Shown here: positions 12,196-22,870 of the stretch, piece by piece | How positions within the stretch are numbered: the stretch's first letter is position 1 | Layout: each line of letters starts with the position of its first letter | Source: Parasponia andersonii | Lineage: Eukaryota > Streptophyta > Magnoliopsida > Rosales > Cannabaceae | Reading direction: 5' to 3' | Assembly (NCBI GenBank): GCA_002914805.1 | Contig: JXTB01000510.1 | Location: 62,001 to 126,000 of the forward strand | Length of the DNA stretch: 64,000 bases | Position numbers and translations under genes: made by a program | The notes under the pieces: model-generated | Told to the model about the DNA's origin: nothing | The model's input: only the letters and a program-made list of their open reading frames with translations | Databases searched by the model: none

Positions 12196-12207
12196 TGGTT
12201 TCAGCTT
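12196..12207 (+). other. Degenerate primer-binding site (initiator Met tRNA type)
   Basis: TGGTTTCAGCTT matches the usual plant primer-binding site TGGTATCAGAGC at 8 of 12 positions and sits 3 bases after the LTR end, the normal spacing. The following TTCGAGCGTTTTCAGAC also resembles leaders of such elements. Confidence 0.5.
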
Positions 12208-14290
12208 CTGTTCGAGCGTTTTCAGACTTGAATTCCTTATTTATCTATTATTTGCCGAAGTAGAGAGAGAGAGAGGCGCATACAAACCTTTACTGTGCCA
12301 ACATTTTCAAAAACACAAGGACCCAAAAAGTTCGTTTTGACCCAAATATCTTCAATAAGAACTTTATTAGTTTGATAGACTTTTCTTCCACATCAAACAG
12401 ATTTCTGGACCAAGTATTGATTTGGCTGTATTACGGAGCTGTCACTTGGTCACTGTTTTCGCTTTTGCTGCTGTTGAATCATATGGAGGAAATCCACTAA
12501 GACTACTGGTTGTCCATACTAACTTGACGACACATGTATGTGCATGCACATATTAACCTTAGCTGGATCTCACAATTGTTTAACTGGTTTTGCTTTCTTA
12601 TCTATTATATATAATCTCATCTTATGGGAAATTTCAAATAATATTTTGTTGCGTTGCTTTTGATTCCATTTGCACCAAAACATCTAGACAAACCAAAAAG
12701 GATTGAATTAGCATTTTAGTGAAACTAAAACGTCAAAAACAGGATTTCAAAAAAAAAAAAAACCATCAAAAACAGAACTGCCCATTCCAATAATATGTGT
12801 GTGTGTATATATATATATGACTTTCAATGTTTTATCACAGACAATGTTATTATGGGTTTCCATTGGGAATGCATTATTTGCATTTTTTTTTGGTTGTGGC
12901 ATAAAGGAATTAAGGCGTTTTGGGAATTGTTGTCTGCTGATATGTATGATTATAGAAAAAGAAGAATCGTGACGAGTGCTGAAAAAAGGCTGGCTTTCTT
13001 TGATAGGTTCCTGTACAAAGATGCTCCCATGCTCATATTCTTTTCCTTCATTCTTATTCTTAACACAAATCATAACGAGGGAAATAAATCAATAATATAT
13101 AGTATAGATGTGTTTATGCTCTCATTATTTTAGCTGTTTGACTTCTTTTAAAAAAAATATTTTTCCCGGGAAAAACTTGCTTCAATTAATTGGTTATTAC
13201 CTTCGTGGCTTTCACCTTTAATTACAACTTATAGCATGCAATCATTATAAGATTATAAACTTGAACAGACATGAAAATGTACGGAAATGTACTTTCCAAA
13301 ATTTAGTACCAGTTTCAACAGAGAATTTATCACGATGGTTGGAGAAAAAAAAAAAAAACTTTAGAATTTGAGATCGAATTAAATGCAGTTTATGTTTGTA
13401 ACACAAAGATGAAAGACCCACTTAACAATTCTATATATAGTACCTTCAATATTGTTCTTCTTTTGGTTATGTTGATCATGGATTGAACACTGGAAATTAA
13501 AGTGATCTCCATAGAAAACTAAAGTGCAAAAAACATAATTGTAATTATTAAACAATCCAAAAGAGACTGTCAAAAAAAAAAAAAAAAAAGAAAGAAAAAA
13601 CTATGGGAACTGTATAGTATGCCTCACAGAATTGGTTTTGCTTAAAGCCATTGTCGTATGGTAGTAAAAAAATTGTTTCACGTTATATAATACTTTAAAA
13701 GCAACTCACTCTGCTTGTTAAATCCTTCTTTTCTTTTATTTCCTTTTTCATGTACATGCATGATATTTCAAATGAAAATGCTTCTCAAAGTAGGTTTATT
13801 GGATGTATGGCAAAAAAAATTTATTCCTTAAGAAAAAAGGAGGCAAGACAAAATTAGTCAGTAAATAAGAAGACCGACTTTAAATCTACTTTTCTTTTGT
13901 CCATTTCTTCTCTTTATATAAATATTATTTGGTGCTTAAAAGCTTTAACAGGGTCGATGCAAAGTGTTGAGCTTGAGATTTAAGCTTAGCATCAGAGTAG
14001 CTGCATATGCCATGATCATGAGGATTGAGGACCCAATAAGTTTCTTCACCTCCCACCTTCCCTTTACTCTAGTGGCAAGCAAAAGACATATCCTTTACTT
14101 GAGAGATGAGAATATATACAATAATCTCAAGGTCAAGGCCTTCTTTTTCTTTTATTTTAATTTTTGTCGACTTTTCTTTTTCTTGTTGCTAAGCAAGTCA
14201 GACCCTCAATTTTCTATTGGTTCCATGCCAAAAAATGCCCTCCACAACAATTAAGATCCAAATTGTATCACACATTGATTATAAATATAA

Positions 14291-14325
<35 letters not shown>

Positions 14326-15270
14326 TCAATTTATAGTGTACTCTTTGTATGCGGTGAGTGTGTATGTATGGTCATATTATTTCAAAGTTCCTAATTAACG
14401 CAATAATATTCAATCATGCATAAGTTTAACTCTTCTAGTTAATGTATATACGTATATCGGCAGTTTATATAGAAGAAGCAACAANCTTGACTTTATTAAA
14501 CTGAGAGTATACATAACTGTGTATATAAATCAAATGGTTTTTAGAGATTAGGCGATCTAGATTTTTCCATACATATTGCTTCTTCTTCTTCTTTTTTTTT
14601 TGTCTTGATTAAGGTAGCTATTTATGTTGACTTGAGATGGAATAACAAATAGGACACTAAGATTTTCCTAACAGGAAAAGATTTATTATGTCGAGGAAAA
14701 AAAAAAGAAGAAGAAAAAGGGACATATAATATCTTTCTATTTACTATGGGGTTAACGGCCGAAAAAAAAAACCTAAATTATGGTCTTTTTATAATTTTAA
14801 CCCTATATTTCTGCTTGAGCAAAATTATATATTGATTTTTAAAATCTTTACAAATTATATATTGACATTTAAATTTACGTGTATAAATTTATCAAAAAAG
14901 TTTCTGACTAAACACAAAATACAAATTACAGATATCTCATTTTTGCTGATAAATGCTTAAAATTTATTGAAAATAACTTAAAACCGTCGATAAAAAATCA
15001 TCCGATTCATGTATAGAAGATATACATTTACAAATATTGGATATGTAATTTTACACAAATCAAAAAATAGTATTAAATTCAGATTTTTTTTTTATTTTTG
15101 CAATTAACCCTTTACTATTTGCTACATGTAATTTAATTTCGTGGAAATGTTTTATAGAAACTAGAAGTCGATCCCTAGTTAACTAGTGCGAAGAGCAATG
15201 ATAGTGGTAGTGTAGAAAGTGGACTCCATGTCATGTGACCGCGAAGAAAGAATCTACTTTCATCCTTACG
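12208..15270. other. AT-rich intergenic DNA with microsatellites
   Basis: No gene recognised. It contains short GT/TA tracts (about 12796-12818), long A runs (about 12749-12762, 13347-13359 and 13573-13588) and a (TA)n(CA)n tract at about 14290-14325. One undetermined base is at 14485. The small open frames here are isolated and lack domain features. The last several hundred bases probably include the upstream promoter of the MIR166 locus. Confidence 0.45.
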
Positions 15271-15277
15271 TATATAA
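15271..15277 (+). promoter_or_regulatory. TATA box of the MIR166 locus
   Basis: TATATAA followed by GGG lies 140 bases upstream of the miRNA hairpin on the same strand. A (CT)n tract follows at about 15327-15365, as in many plant RNA polymerase II leaders. Transcription would be expected to start near 15300. The assignment rests on motif and position only. Confidence 0.55.
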
Positions 15278-15320
15278 GGGACCCCATTTATATCTGTGTA
15301 TTAATAATGCATGGCCATAT

Positions 15321-15326
<6 letters not shown>

Positions 15327-15365
<39 letters not shown>
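15327..15365 (+). repeat. (TC)n microsatellite upstream of MIR166
   Basis: Nearly 40 bases of TC repeats, followed by a shorter imperfect CT-rich stretch to about 15402. It probably lies in the 5' part of the primary miRNA transcript. Confidence 0.85.
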
Positions 15366-15367
<2 letters not shown>

Positions 15368-15410
15368 CTGTATCATATTCTCTCTCCCTCTTTCTCTCTC
15401 TCTAATCAAC

Positions 15411-15467
15411 AGTTGAGGGGAATGTCGTCTGGTTCGAGATCTTTCTGTTAAAAGCTCGAAACGTTAC

Positions 15468-15499
<32 letters not shown>

Positions 15500-15553
15500 C
15501 TACAAATGATCATGATGTGAAGGATTTCGGACCAGGCTTCATTCCCCTCAACT
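15411..15553 (+). ncRNA. MIR166: MIR166 microRNA precursor
   Basis: The 21 bases at 15527-15547 match mature miR166 exactly (begins TCGGACCAGG, ends CATTCCCC). The opposite arm at 15419-15439 (begins GGAATGTCGTC, ends GGTTCGAGA) is a typical miR166*. The arms fold back: AGTTGAGGGG at 15411-15420 pairs perfectly with CCCCTCAACT at 15544-15553. Internal mismatches face the positions usual for the miR166/miR166* duplex, and pairing continues past the duplex towards a loop of about 85 bases. The mature strand is on the 3' arm, as in the whole family. miR166 directs cleavage of class III HD-ZIP mRNAs (PHB, PHV, REV, ATHB8, ATHB15) and so controls leaf polarity, meristem and vascular patterning. 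The loop holds a (TG)n microsatellite at 15475-15499. A MIR165 gene is excluded because the mature strand carries the miR166 base near its 3' end. Confidence 0.95.
15475..15499 (+). repeat. (TG)n microsatellite in the loop of the MIR166 hairpin
   Basis: About 12 TG dinucleotides, preceded by TATATA, form most of the terminal loop of the miRNA precursor. Length changes here would alter loop size but not the miRNA duplex. Confidence 0.85.
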
Positions 15554-16663
15554 AGAGGAAATTAATCTTGATCGCTTGCCATTCATAATGATATCTGCCG
15601 ATGATCAGAAGTTTTCATGAAGAGACTTACAAGGTTATTAATTCTCAACGATTCTATGTCTACTTACATGTATAGTTATAACATGTGATATGCGTATGTA
15701 TATATATATTTATATTTTTATGTAACTAATTCATGCAAACAAAAGAGTTATATTATAATATCACATATATATATATATATATATTATAGAGATCTTGTAC
15801 CACAGCAGAATAAAATTGAAGGGATGAAACATGAAATAGCCAGAAATATTAATTAGAAGTCGTCAGAGGAGACAAACGCCAAGTTAGGTATGATTTCTCT
15901 CTTCTCCCTTTCCCATGTAGTCTTTACCTAATACGTTGACCTAGTGTTTGCATTAATGTGAAGATATGACTGTTTCAATATTTAAAAGCTTTTTCGATCT
16001 TCATTATCTTATTTCATTTTGTTTTGTCTATATATACATATGGGGGGTCGTATGGGGGATTGCTCCATAGGCAATATATATATATATATGATATTTTTAG
16101 TATATGGATTCATTTTCTATGTATCTTGCTTTCATATATAGAGTTTATTAGGTACATGTACATATAGAGTTTAGAATTGTAGTTGCTCTACTCAATTTAT
16201 TTTCAGTGAGCTTGAGGGCCAACTTTCAGTTACGATCTTCTTCAAGATTTCAATACATTAAATGTCCTTAATTCATGCCAAACAAAATTAAAACCAAGGT
16301 ATGGGTCAGGATTTAGTAGTGCATAGTACACACAAATACACACACACATACACATATATATATATATATGGGTCAACAACACATAGAAAAATTACTACAT
16401 GCAATACATATGGGTCAGATCTACATGTGAACAGTATATGGCAGGTTATTAATATTTTCTCAACCAAATGAAGAAATAAAATAATAATAAAAAATTAAGA
16501 AGAAGAAGAAGAAGGGGAAGAACAATGCACTAGTGGCGGTGTACGTACAAGTCCAAAAAGAGAAATAATTCCATATATTATTGCCATGGTATAGACATGA
16601 TGTGATTAGAACAATATCCATGTCTTTGTTGAGTGTAGAATTATTATGGCTGTGATTCTCATG

Positions 16664-16715
16664 TTGAGAGTAAGTTTGAAAAAATGGAATTGAGAGTAAG
16701 TTTGAAAAAATGGAA
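16664..16715 (+). repeat. 26-bp tandem duplication
   Basis: Two adjacent identical units (16664-16689 and 16690-16715) beginning TTGAGAGTAAGTTTGAAAAA. Confidence 0.85.
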
Positions 16716-17822
16716 TCTAAGTACTTACTTTGTGGAGTTTGATTGGACTTGAGAGATGAATGTTGACGGTGAAAGAAATTTTAGACATCTAATAAATATA
16801 ATTAGAATGGGATAGTAATAGTAGTGCCGCCAAACAGGGTAGTACTTTACTCCACGCTAATGTGCTACTCTAAGTTGATTATAAAATCTTTTTCTAAATA
16901 ATTGTAGAGGCACTGAATTATTTCAACTCTCAAAAATGAGATTTCCAAAACGGATACATGATATTAAAGGTATATTGATAGGGGCACTTTGATTTCCAAG
17001 CCGTGGAGGAGAGGTTACCAAAAGTTATCTTCACTTTCATTGTTTCCTTTTCTATTTCTTTTTATAATTTCTATTTTTTAGTTTCGTCATTTTTACCTGA
17101 TCATCATTGCCAAATTGGCAAAATACGTTAGAAATACATGTTTTTTACCCTGTTAATCTATTTTTGAATAATTCTAATTAATAAATTAGATCTTAAATAA
17201 ATCACATATAAAATATAATTATAATTAAAAATAATATATTGATATGGTGGGTTAGACACCGTATATGTCATATAATCATTAAATGTGATATTTGTATTCC
17301 AGTTCACTGAGTCGAGTATTGAATGAGATATACAAATATATGTATATATTATGTGTATGTGGCATTATTTTTCTCGATATTACCTAGTAAGATTTTGATC
17401 ATGGATCGAGGAATTGAGTTGTGTGCTTGTTTCGGTACATATTTCGGCTTTGGCGTATATATAATTACAGACATGACTCAATAGTGGTCGACGGGGTGAA
17501 CTAAACTTGGATAAAGCAAACCCGACAAAAACATCATAAAGTAAATTAAAAAAACAAGTATAACCTCATTACTTTTTGACTTAATTACCACCAATATGCT
17601 TCAAAAAGCATTCAACAACAAACATAAAAGTCTATCCGAAAGACAGATTTTGTTGGACATCACAATCACTTTGGCATTGCCAACATAAAGATAAGCTATC
17701 CCCTAAAATGACCTAAATCACATTCCATACATTAGCTAAATAATTTGCAAGATTCTTCATTGAATTCTGTGTTGTCTCCAATCATTTAGATTTCACTTAT
17801 TAATCAAGCTCCTCTCCTGATC

Positions 17823-17824
<2 letters not shown>

Positions 17825-17857
<33 letters not shown>
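17825..17857. repeat. (TA)n microsatellite
   Basis: About 16 uninterrupted TA dinucleotides, the longest TA tract in the window. Confidence 0.85.
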
Positions 17858-17861
<4 letters not shown>

Positions 17862-19403
17862 TGAATACACTATGACTAACCGTTACGGTTTTAATATAAT
17901 GGTTAATGAACAAATTTCATCGAGAATTAAATGTAATGACTAGTTTTCATATCTCTGTTGATTGAAAAATAGAAATAAAAATTCCATTTTTACTATCATC
18001 AATGCGTATTCTTATCACGGAAAGCCTAAAATGATAACTATCAATTGAAACAAATATATGTCAAATTTTCCAAAGATTTTTTTTCTACTAAGACAACAAG
18101 CATATTTTGTCTCTTATCTAAATACATTATTTATGTATGTATGAACAAGTAACATTTTAAACAGTGATATGCTAACCATACAAACTGCAAACTAAACCAG
18201 ACTTTTGGCCGAAGGATTTTAATCCCAGCCCACATGCCTCAAATGAGTGCATCTGATAGATGAGAAGTTTCATTTTATAGTCATCATCCTAGCAACTGTA
18301 ATTCCTAAAGTGAACCATTAAAATAAGTTTACAGATAAAGATTGGATCCAATTTTATTGAGAGAGAATGGAAAATGAAGGGGGGGGGGGGGCAAAATTAT
18401 TGGTGATAGGACGAAGTAGGTTAGGTAGCTAGGCCTGATCTCGAAGACTTTGTCTGGTTGCTTGTTTTTGCATACTCCATACTAAGTTGTGAGAAGGTTG
18501 CCTCTATGGAAAATGGAAAACACTTGTATTGTTCTAGTTGTTCTCTTGTTCCATTCTGCATTTCCATGACAACCCAAATTCGCCCTTTGTCTAGTTGAAG
18601 AGACGGCACAAGAAAAAGGCAAAAAAGTAATTTCTGATTTTATTTTATTGCCCTCCTTTGAATTATTTGCATCAATCCAAGACTGTTGTATTTTTTTTCC
18701 TCCCGTCTCACTCTCTGATAAAGTTAGAGGATGACGTGACGTACCGTATAACTCACTATTTTATAAAATTAGAGTGACGCATCTTTATAACTCCAGGTAA
18801 TGACCCATCCGCATTAATTCCTATCGACTTCAATAAGTATCCATCCCTCTCTATTTTGTAAATTTTTTCTTCCTTGACTTCTTCTCTATCTCTTTTTTCT
18901 TCTCTTTTCTCTGTTTTCTGTTTTTTTTTTCGGCCTTTTACCTTGCTTGGTGAATGGTTCAAGGGCATATTGGAATAGTTTTTGTAGAAACTTACTAGAT
19001 TCCATAGATATGTGCTTGTGCTAGTTTGCAGATAATCTTATTCATTACATGAAATTTAGATTACAGTTGCTAATCAGGTCTTTCATCAAACAACAAAAGA
19101 ATAATGCTAAAGAGTCTCTCCAATAAGCAAATGATTTCATCGATACTTAAATCTACTATATACAATTACTCCATAGTGTGAGAAACGAAGAGAAAAGAAA
19201 AACACTATATAGGCTGATGCAAAAACTGCACCATATTCAGATAAGTCAAAAGATGCATCGCGGCCAGGTCCATGCAAATTCAATCCATCAATCAAGAAAA
19301 TCTTGAATCGAGATGTTCCTCCCTTCAGATTTCGTAACCTCTGGTAAAGAACAAAATTTCATCGAAATTTGGTACACTTCCAAATGAGATTGTGAACTGT
19401 AAC

Positions 19404-21386
19404 TCATGCCATCGTCTTGAAAGTAATAATTTCATTTCTTGATTGTTTCAGTGCAGGAAATGTAGGAAGCCAACTTAGACATTCACGGTACTTTCCATCC
19501 TTCGATAGTAAGTCTATCACAATGGAGAATGTAGAGGCGTCGGGTGGCACATTTCTCTCCGCCATTTTGTGAAGAAGTTCAACCACTTTCGGCAACTCAT
19601 TATTGTTGCAAAAACCACGCATCAGTGTATTATACGTAACAAAATTGGGGGCACACCCTTTTCCTTCCATTTCAAGAAATAGACTATTTGCCTTTTCTAG
19701 ATGGCTCTCTATGCAAAGGGCATGGATCAAGATGGAATATGTCACAACACTAGGCACCAGGCCTCTTTGCACCAACCCCTGAAACAGCTCCCAAGCAAGT
19801 TCAAACTTGGATAATTTACACAATCCATTAACAAGGGCATTGACAATTTGAACATCCAGTTCAAACTTGCAATTTTTTAGGCTACGAAACAGCTCCAAGG
19901 CCTCAGAAACACGCTTGTTCTTGCATAGTCCATCCATAAATATAGCATATGTACTTGAATCTGGTGCCAGACCCTGAACTTGCATCTCAATGAACAGCCC
20001 GCGGGCATCGTCGACCTTACCTGAGCTGAAGAGACCACATATTAAGGTATTATATGTTACTACTGTGGGGCTAACTCCCTTTGGAATCATCTTCCTGAAG
20101 AGATTCAAAGCTTCCTCAATCTTAGACTTCTTGCAATGCACACGGATCAACATGTTGTAGCTAACTGAATCAGGCTCAAATCCTTTAGTTGGCATGGAAA
20201 GAAATAGCTCCTTGGCTCGATCAAGCTTACCAGCTCGACATAAGCCATCTAGCAAAATATTGTAAGTAAATCGATCAGGATGCTCACCTTTCTGGACCAT
20301 CATTTCTAGCATATCATTTGCTTCTTTCATCTTTCCCGCCTTGGAAAGCACATCTAGCCACACATTAAAAGTCACCACATTAGGCCGCACACCTTGATCT
20401 ATCATCTCATGAAACAAACCTTTAGCCTCTTCCCATTTATCCTCGTAGCACAAACCATGTATCAAACAGCTATAAACAACCACATCAGGAGCAATCCCGT
20501 TAGCTTTCATCTCCAAGAAAATTTCTTTCGCCTTTTTTACCAACCCTTCTTTACAAAGCCCATCAATCATAGCACCATACCAAACCACATTTGGTTTGCA
20601 CTTAAACCCATCTCCATGATCTTTCCCACTAGCCATTTCTTCATGTAACTTAAGTGCAAAGGCCGTACTTCCAGTCCTACACAACCCGTTAATCAAAGTA
20701 CCAAAGGTGACTACATTAGGCTTACACCCCATCTTGAAAATCGTCTTGAACAATTTGATTGCCTCCAAATTCTTATTCTCCATACAGAAACCTTTAACTA
20801 AAGATGTATACGTCGCTATATTTGGACTAAAACCCCTCCTCATCATGCTCCCCATAGCCACAAATCCATCCGAAACCCGATTCAAATTACAAAAACAATT
20901 AATCAAAACATTAAGCGTTAGGAAATTAGGCAACAACCCATTTGCGTGCATCCTAGTATAAAGCGAAAGAACATCATCGTAATGCTTATTCTTAGCTAAA
21001 GCAACTAACAAACGATTGAAAGAAGACACGGGAGGAGTGGGCTTCATGCGAACCAACTCATCAAAGTAGTGCAACACTTGAGGAAGAGTAACGTTACCTG
21101 ACTTACAGTTCGTATTAAGGAACTTTTGAAGTCGGTTCTGGACCGGAGCATTGGGAATCGAGATTTTCAGTGAGTTTTTGGGATTTGACGAGGTGGTTTT
21201 TCTAGTTAATGCGGACAGAGATGCCATTTTGTTCGAGTTTTTCTCTGAGTTTCCGGGTTTCGGAGATTTGGGTCTTTTTGGGGATGTGAATAAGGATGAG
21301 AGTTTGCATATTGGAGCAGTTTTTGAAGAAGACGACGGCACTGCCGTCGAAGCAGCGGAGTAACGGGGCAGAATTCTGGACACCAT
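19404..21386 (-). CDS. P-class pentatricopeptide repeat (PPR) protein, RFL-like
   Basis: Intronless, 660 residues. The N-terminus (about 1-75) is rich in Ser, Lys, Arg and Pro with few acidic residues, consistent with a mitochondrial or plastid targeting peptide. From about residue 119 to the end I count 15 tandem PPR motifs, nearly all exactly 35 residues (pattern VVTYNxLIxGLCxxGxxxEA). The fourth is longer, about 42 residues, with a GKDHGDGFKC insertion. There is no E, E+ or DYW extension, so this is a P-class protein of the type that binds organelle RNA and affects its ends, stability or translation. The GLC-type motifs resemble restorer-of-fertility-like PPRs. Such genes are usually intronless, as here. 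The first Met is used; another at residue 54 would shorten the targeting region. The exact target RNA and organelle are unknown. Confidence 0.93.
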   Translation of the reverse strand: MVSRILPRYSAASTAVPSSSSKTAPICKLSSLFTSPKRPKSPKPGNSEKNSNKMASLSALTRKTTSSNPKNSLKISIPNAPVQNRLQKFLNTNCKSGNVTLPQVLHYFDELVRMKPTPPVSSFNRLLVALAKNKHYDDVLSLYTRMHANGLLPNFLTLNVLINCFCNLNRVSDGFVAMGSMMRRGFSPNIATYTSLVKGFCMENKNLEAIKLFKTIFKMGCKPNVVTFGTLINGLCRTGSTAFALKLHEEMASGKDHGDGFKCKPNVVWYGAMIDGLCKEGLVKKAKEIFLEMKANGIAPDVVVYSCLIHGLCYEDKWEEAKGLFHEMIDQGVRPNVVTFNVWLDVLSKAGKMKEANDMLEMMVQKGEHPDRFTYNILLDGLCRAGKLDRAKELFLSMPTKGFEPDSVSYNMLIRVHCKKSKIEEALNLFRKMIPKGVSPTVVTYNTLICGLFSSGKVDDARGLFIEMQVQGLAPDSSTYAIFMDGLCKNKRVSEALELFRSLKNCKFELDVQIVNALVNGLCKLSKFELAWELFQGLVQRGLVPSVVTYSILIHALCIESHLEKANSLFLEMEGKGCAPNFVTYNTLMRGFCNNNELPKVVELLHKMAERNVPPDASTFSIVIDLLSKDGKYRECLSWLPTFPALKQSRNEIITFKTMA

Positions 21387-21901
21387 TTGAGGACGGAGAG
21401 TTTTGCCTGGTAGACTCGCGGAGAAAGAAGAACCAGGGATGCCCAGAAATGGACCGATATAAAGCTATTTGGATTGTTTCGTTTTATGGGCCGCCCGAAA
21501 TTAGTGAGGCCCAAAACACAATAAGGCCTGGCCCAATAATTTGATTATGAAGTTTCCCGCCAAACCGGTAGTAGGCTGAAGGAAAAGATTAAAGGACTTA
21601 CCATTTTTTAATTTCCCAGATTATTATTTGTATCAACCCTTTTTTTTATTTTTTATTTTTTTAACTTTGAGTTGTGCTATTTTATGTACACTCAATGATT
21701 GTTTGGTAGAAGGAGGTCTGATTTGTCATTTTATCTTATCAATGTTAGTTTCATAACTTTTCATTGTTGAAGTGATAAGTGATAGTTAACAGAGCATTAA
21801 TATATGTTGATAAAGTTTAATTTGTGCCGGAACTCTCCTTCTACGAAATGATAAAGGAATATTTAAGCTCTGCATGTTTTTGTACAATTAAAGGGGATGG
21901 A

Positions 21902-22194
21902 CTAAGGGTCCATTTGGAACTGGACTTTGAAACCGCGGGGAAGGGGGGGAATTTTAAGGAAAAAATCATGAAAAGAGAATAAAAAAATATTTTTCTTAAA
22001 AATTTATAGAACTTTATTTTCAGTTTTACTAATTATGTCAATATTCTATATACTAAAAAATAATATCAAAATAAATTTTTATTTTTCTTGAAAAAAATTT
22101 CAATCATTTTTTGTTTCAATCCAAATAAGAGAAAATAGAATCTTTTGAATTTTTTTTTTTCCTCTAAAAATCCAAGTTCCAAAAATAACCTAAG
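21902..22194. mobile_element. MITE-like element with imperfect terminal inverted repeats
   Basis: The left end CTAAGGGTCCATTTGGAAC is matched by the reverse complement of the right end, CTTAGGTTATTTTTGGAAC, and the similarity continues inward (TGGACTTT against TTGGATTTT). The interior is AT-rich and non-coding, about 290 bases. Target-site duplication not resolved. Superfamily uncertain. Confidence 0.5.
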
Positions 22195-22559
22195 TAAACG
22201 ATGAAATTAGTAAACAGAAATTCACATAAGTAGAATCTCTGAGAGATTGTCAATAGTTTGCCGAGGGTCTCATATAAAGTGGTATTTGGCCATTTAGACC
22301 ATTGAACTCCAACGGTCAAGAGAGAATTATTTGGTATATAGATGGGTGTCACCAGTCCTAATATTAAATTTTTACTTCAAAAAGGTCCTTATATAGCGAA
22401 ATTCAAAATTAAAAATGACTAGTCAGAAAATAAATATTTTTTAAAAAATTAAGTAATAGTTAGAAACCTAGCTACTATAAGTAGTAAGAATTTAATGTCA
22501 TAAAGAAAGACGTGTGAATGACCAAGGGCTGCAACATTTTGTATTTCTTTTCTTTTTTA

Positions 22560-22870
22560 AAATTTAAATAATAGTTGAAATCTTCTTAAATGTTGTTTGA
22601 GAAAATATTCACCATTATTTATTCAAAAGAACAACATTATCAAGAAAGTACCAAATTGCATTGTTGATACTAGTCATCAATAGGGAAAAGTTTCCTTTTT
22701 AAAAAAAAAATTGAATAAAACTAGAAATCTTCTCAAATGCTGTTTGAGAAAATAATTTCACCATTATTTATTGTCAAAAAAACAACATTGCTAAGAAAGT
22801 ACCAAATTGCACTGTTGATACTTGATATTAGTCATCAATATGGGAAAAGTACATAAATGCCCTTTTTTAA
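22560..22870 (+). repeat. Tandem duplication of about 155 bp
   Basis: Two adjacent diverged copies, about 22560-22705 and 22712-22870. Both contain TGTTTGAGAAAATA, CACCATTATTTATT, AAGAAAGTACCAAATTGCA and TAGTCATCAATA in the same order. Non-coding. Confidence 0.8.

Larger units (their letters stand above)
15554..19403. other. AT-rich intergenic DNA with microsatellites and a short tandem duplication
   Basis: No gene recognised. The first part may include the 3' end of the primary MIR166 transcript. It holds (TA)n tracts (about 15763-15785, 16075-16090 and 17825-17857), a 26-bp direct duplication at 16664-16715, a GAA-rich run near 16498-16513 and a run of 13 G at 18379-18391. Small minus-strand open frames at 18421-18609 and 18756-18968 show no domains. 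The 3' UTR of the PPR gene on the minus strand probably occupies the last few hundred bases. Confidence 0.45.

Noticed and set aside
18421..18968. Two short minus-strand open frames near a G run
   Set aside because: No domain, no splice partners, and one is dominated by Lys/Glu from A/G-rich sequence.
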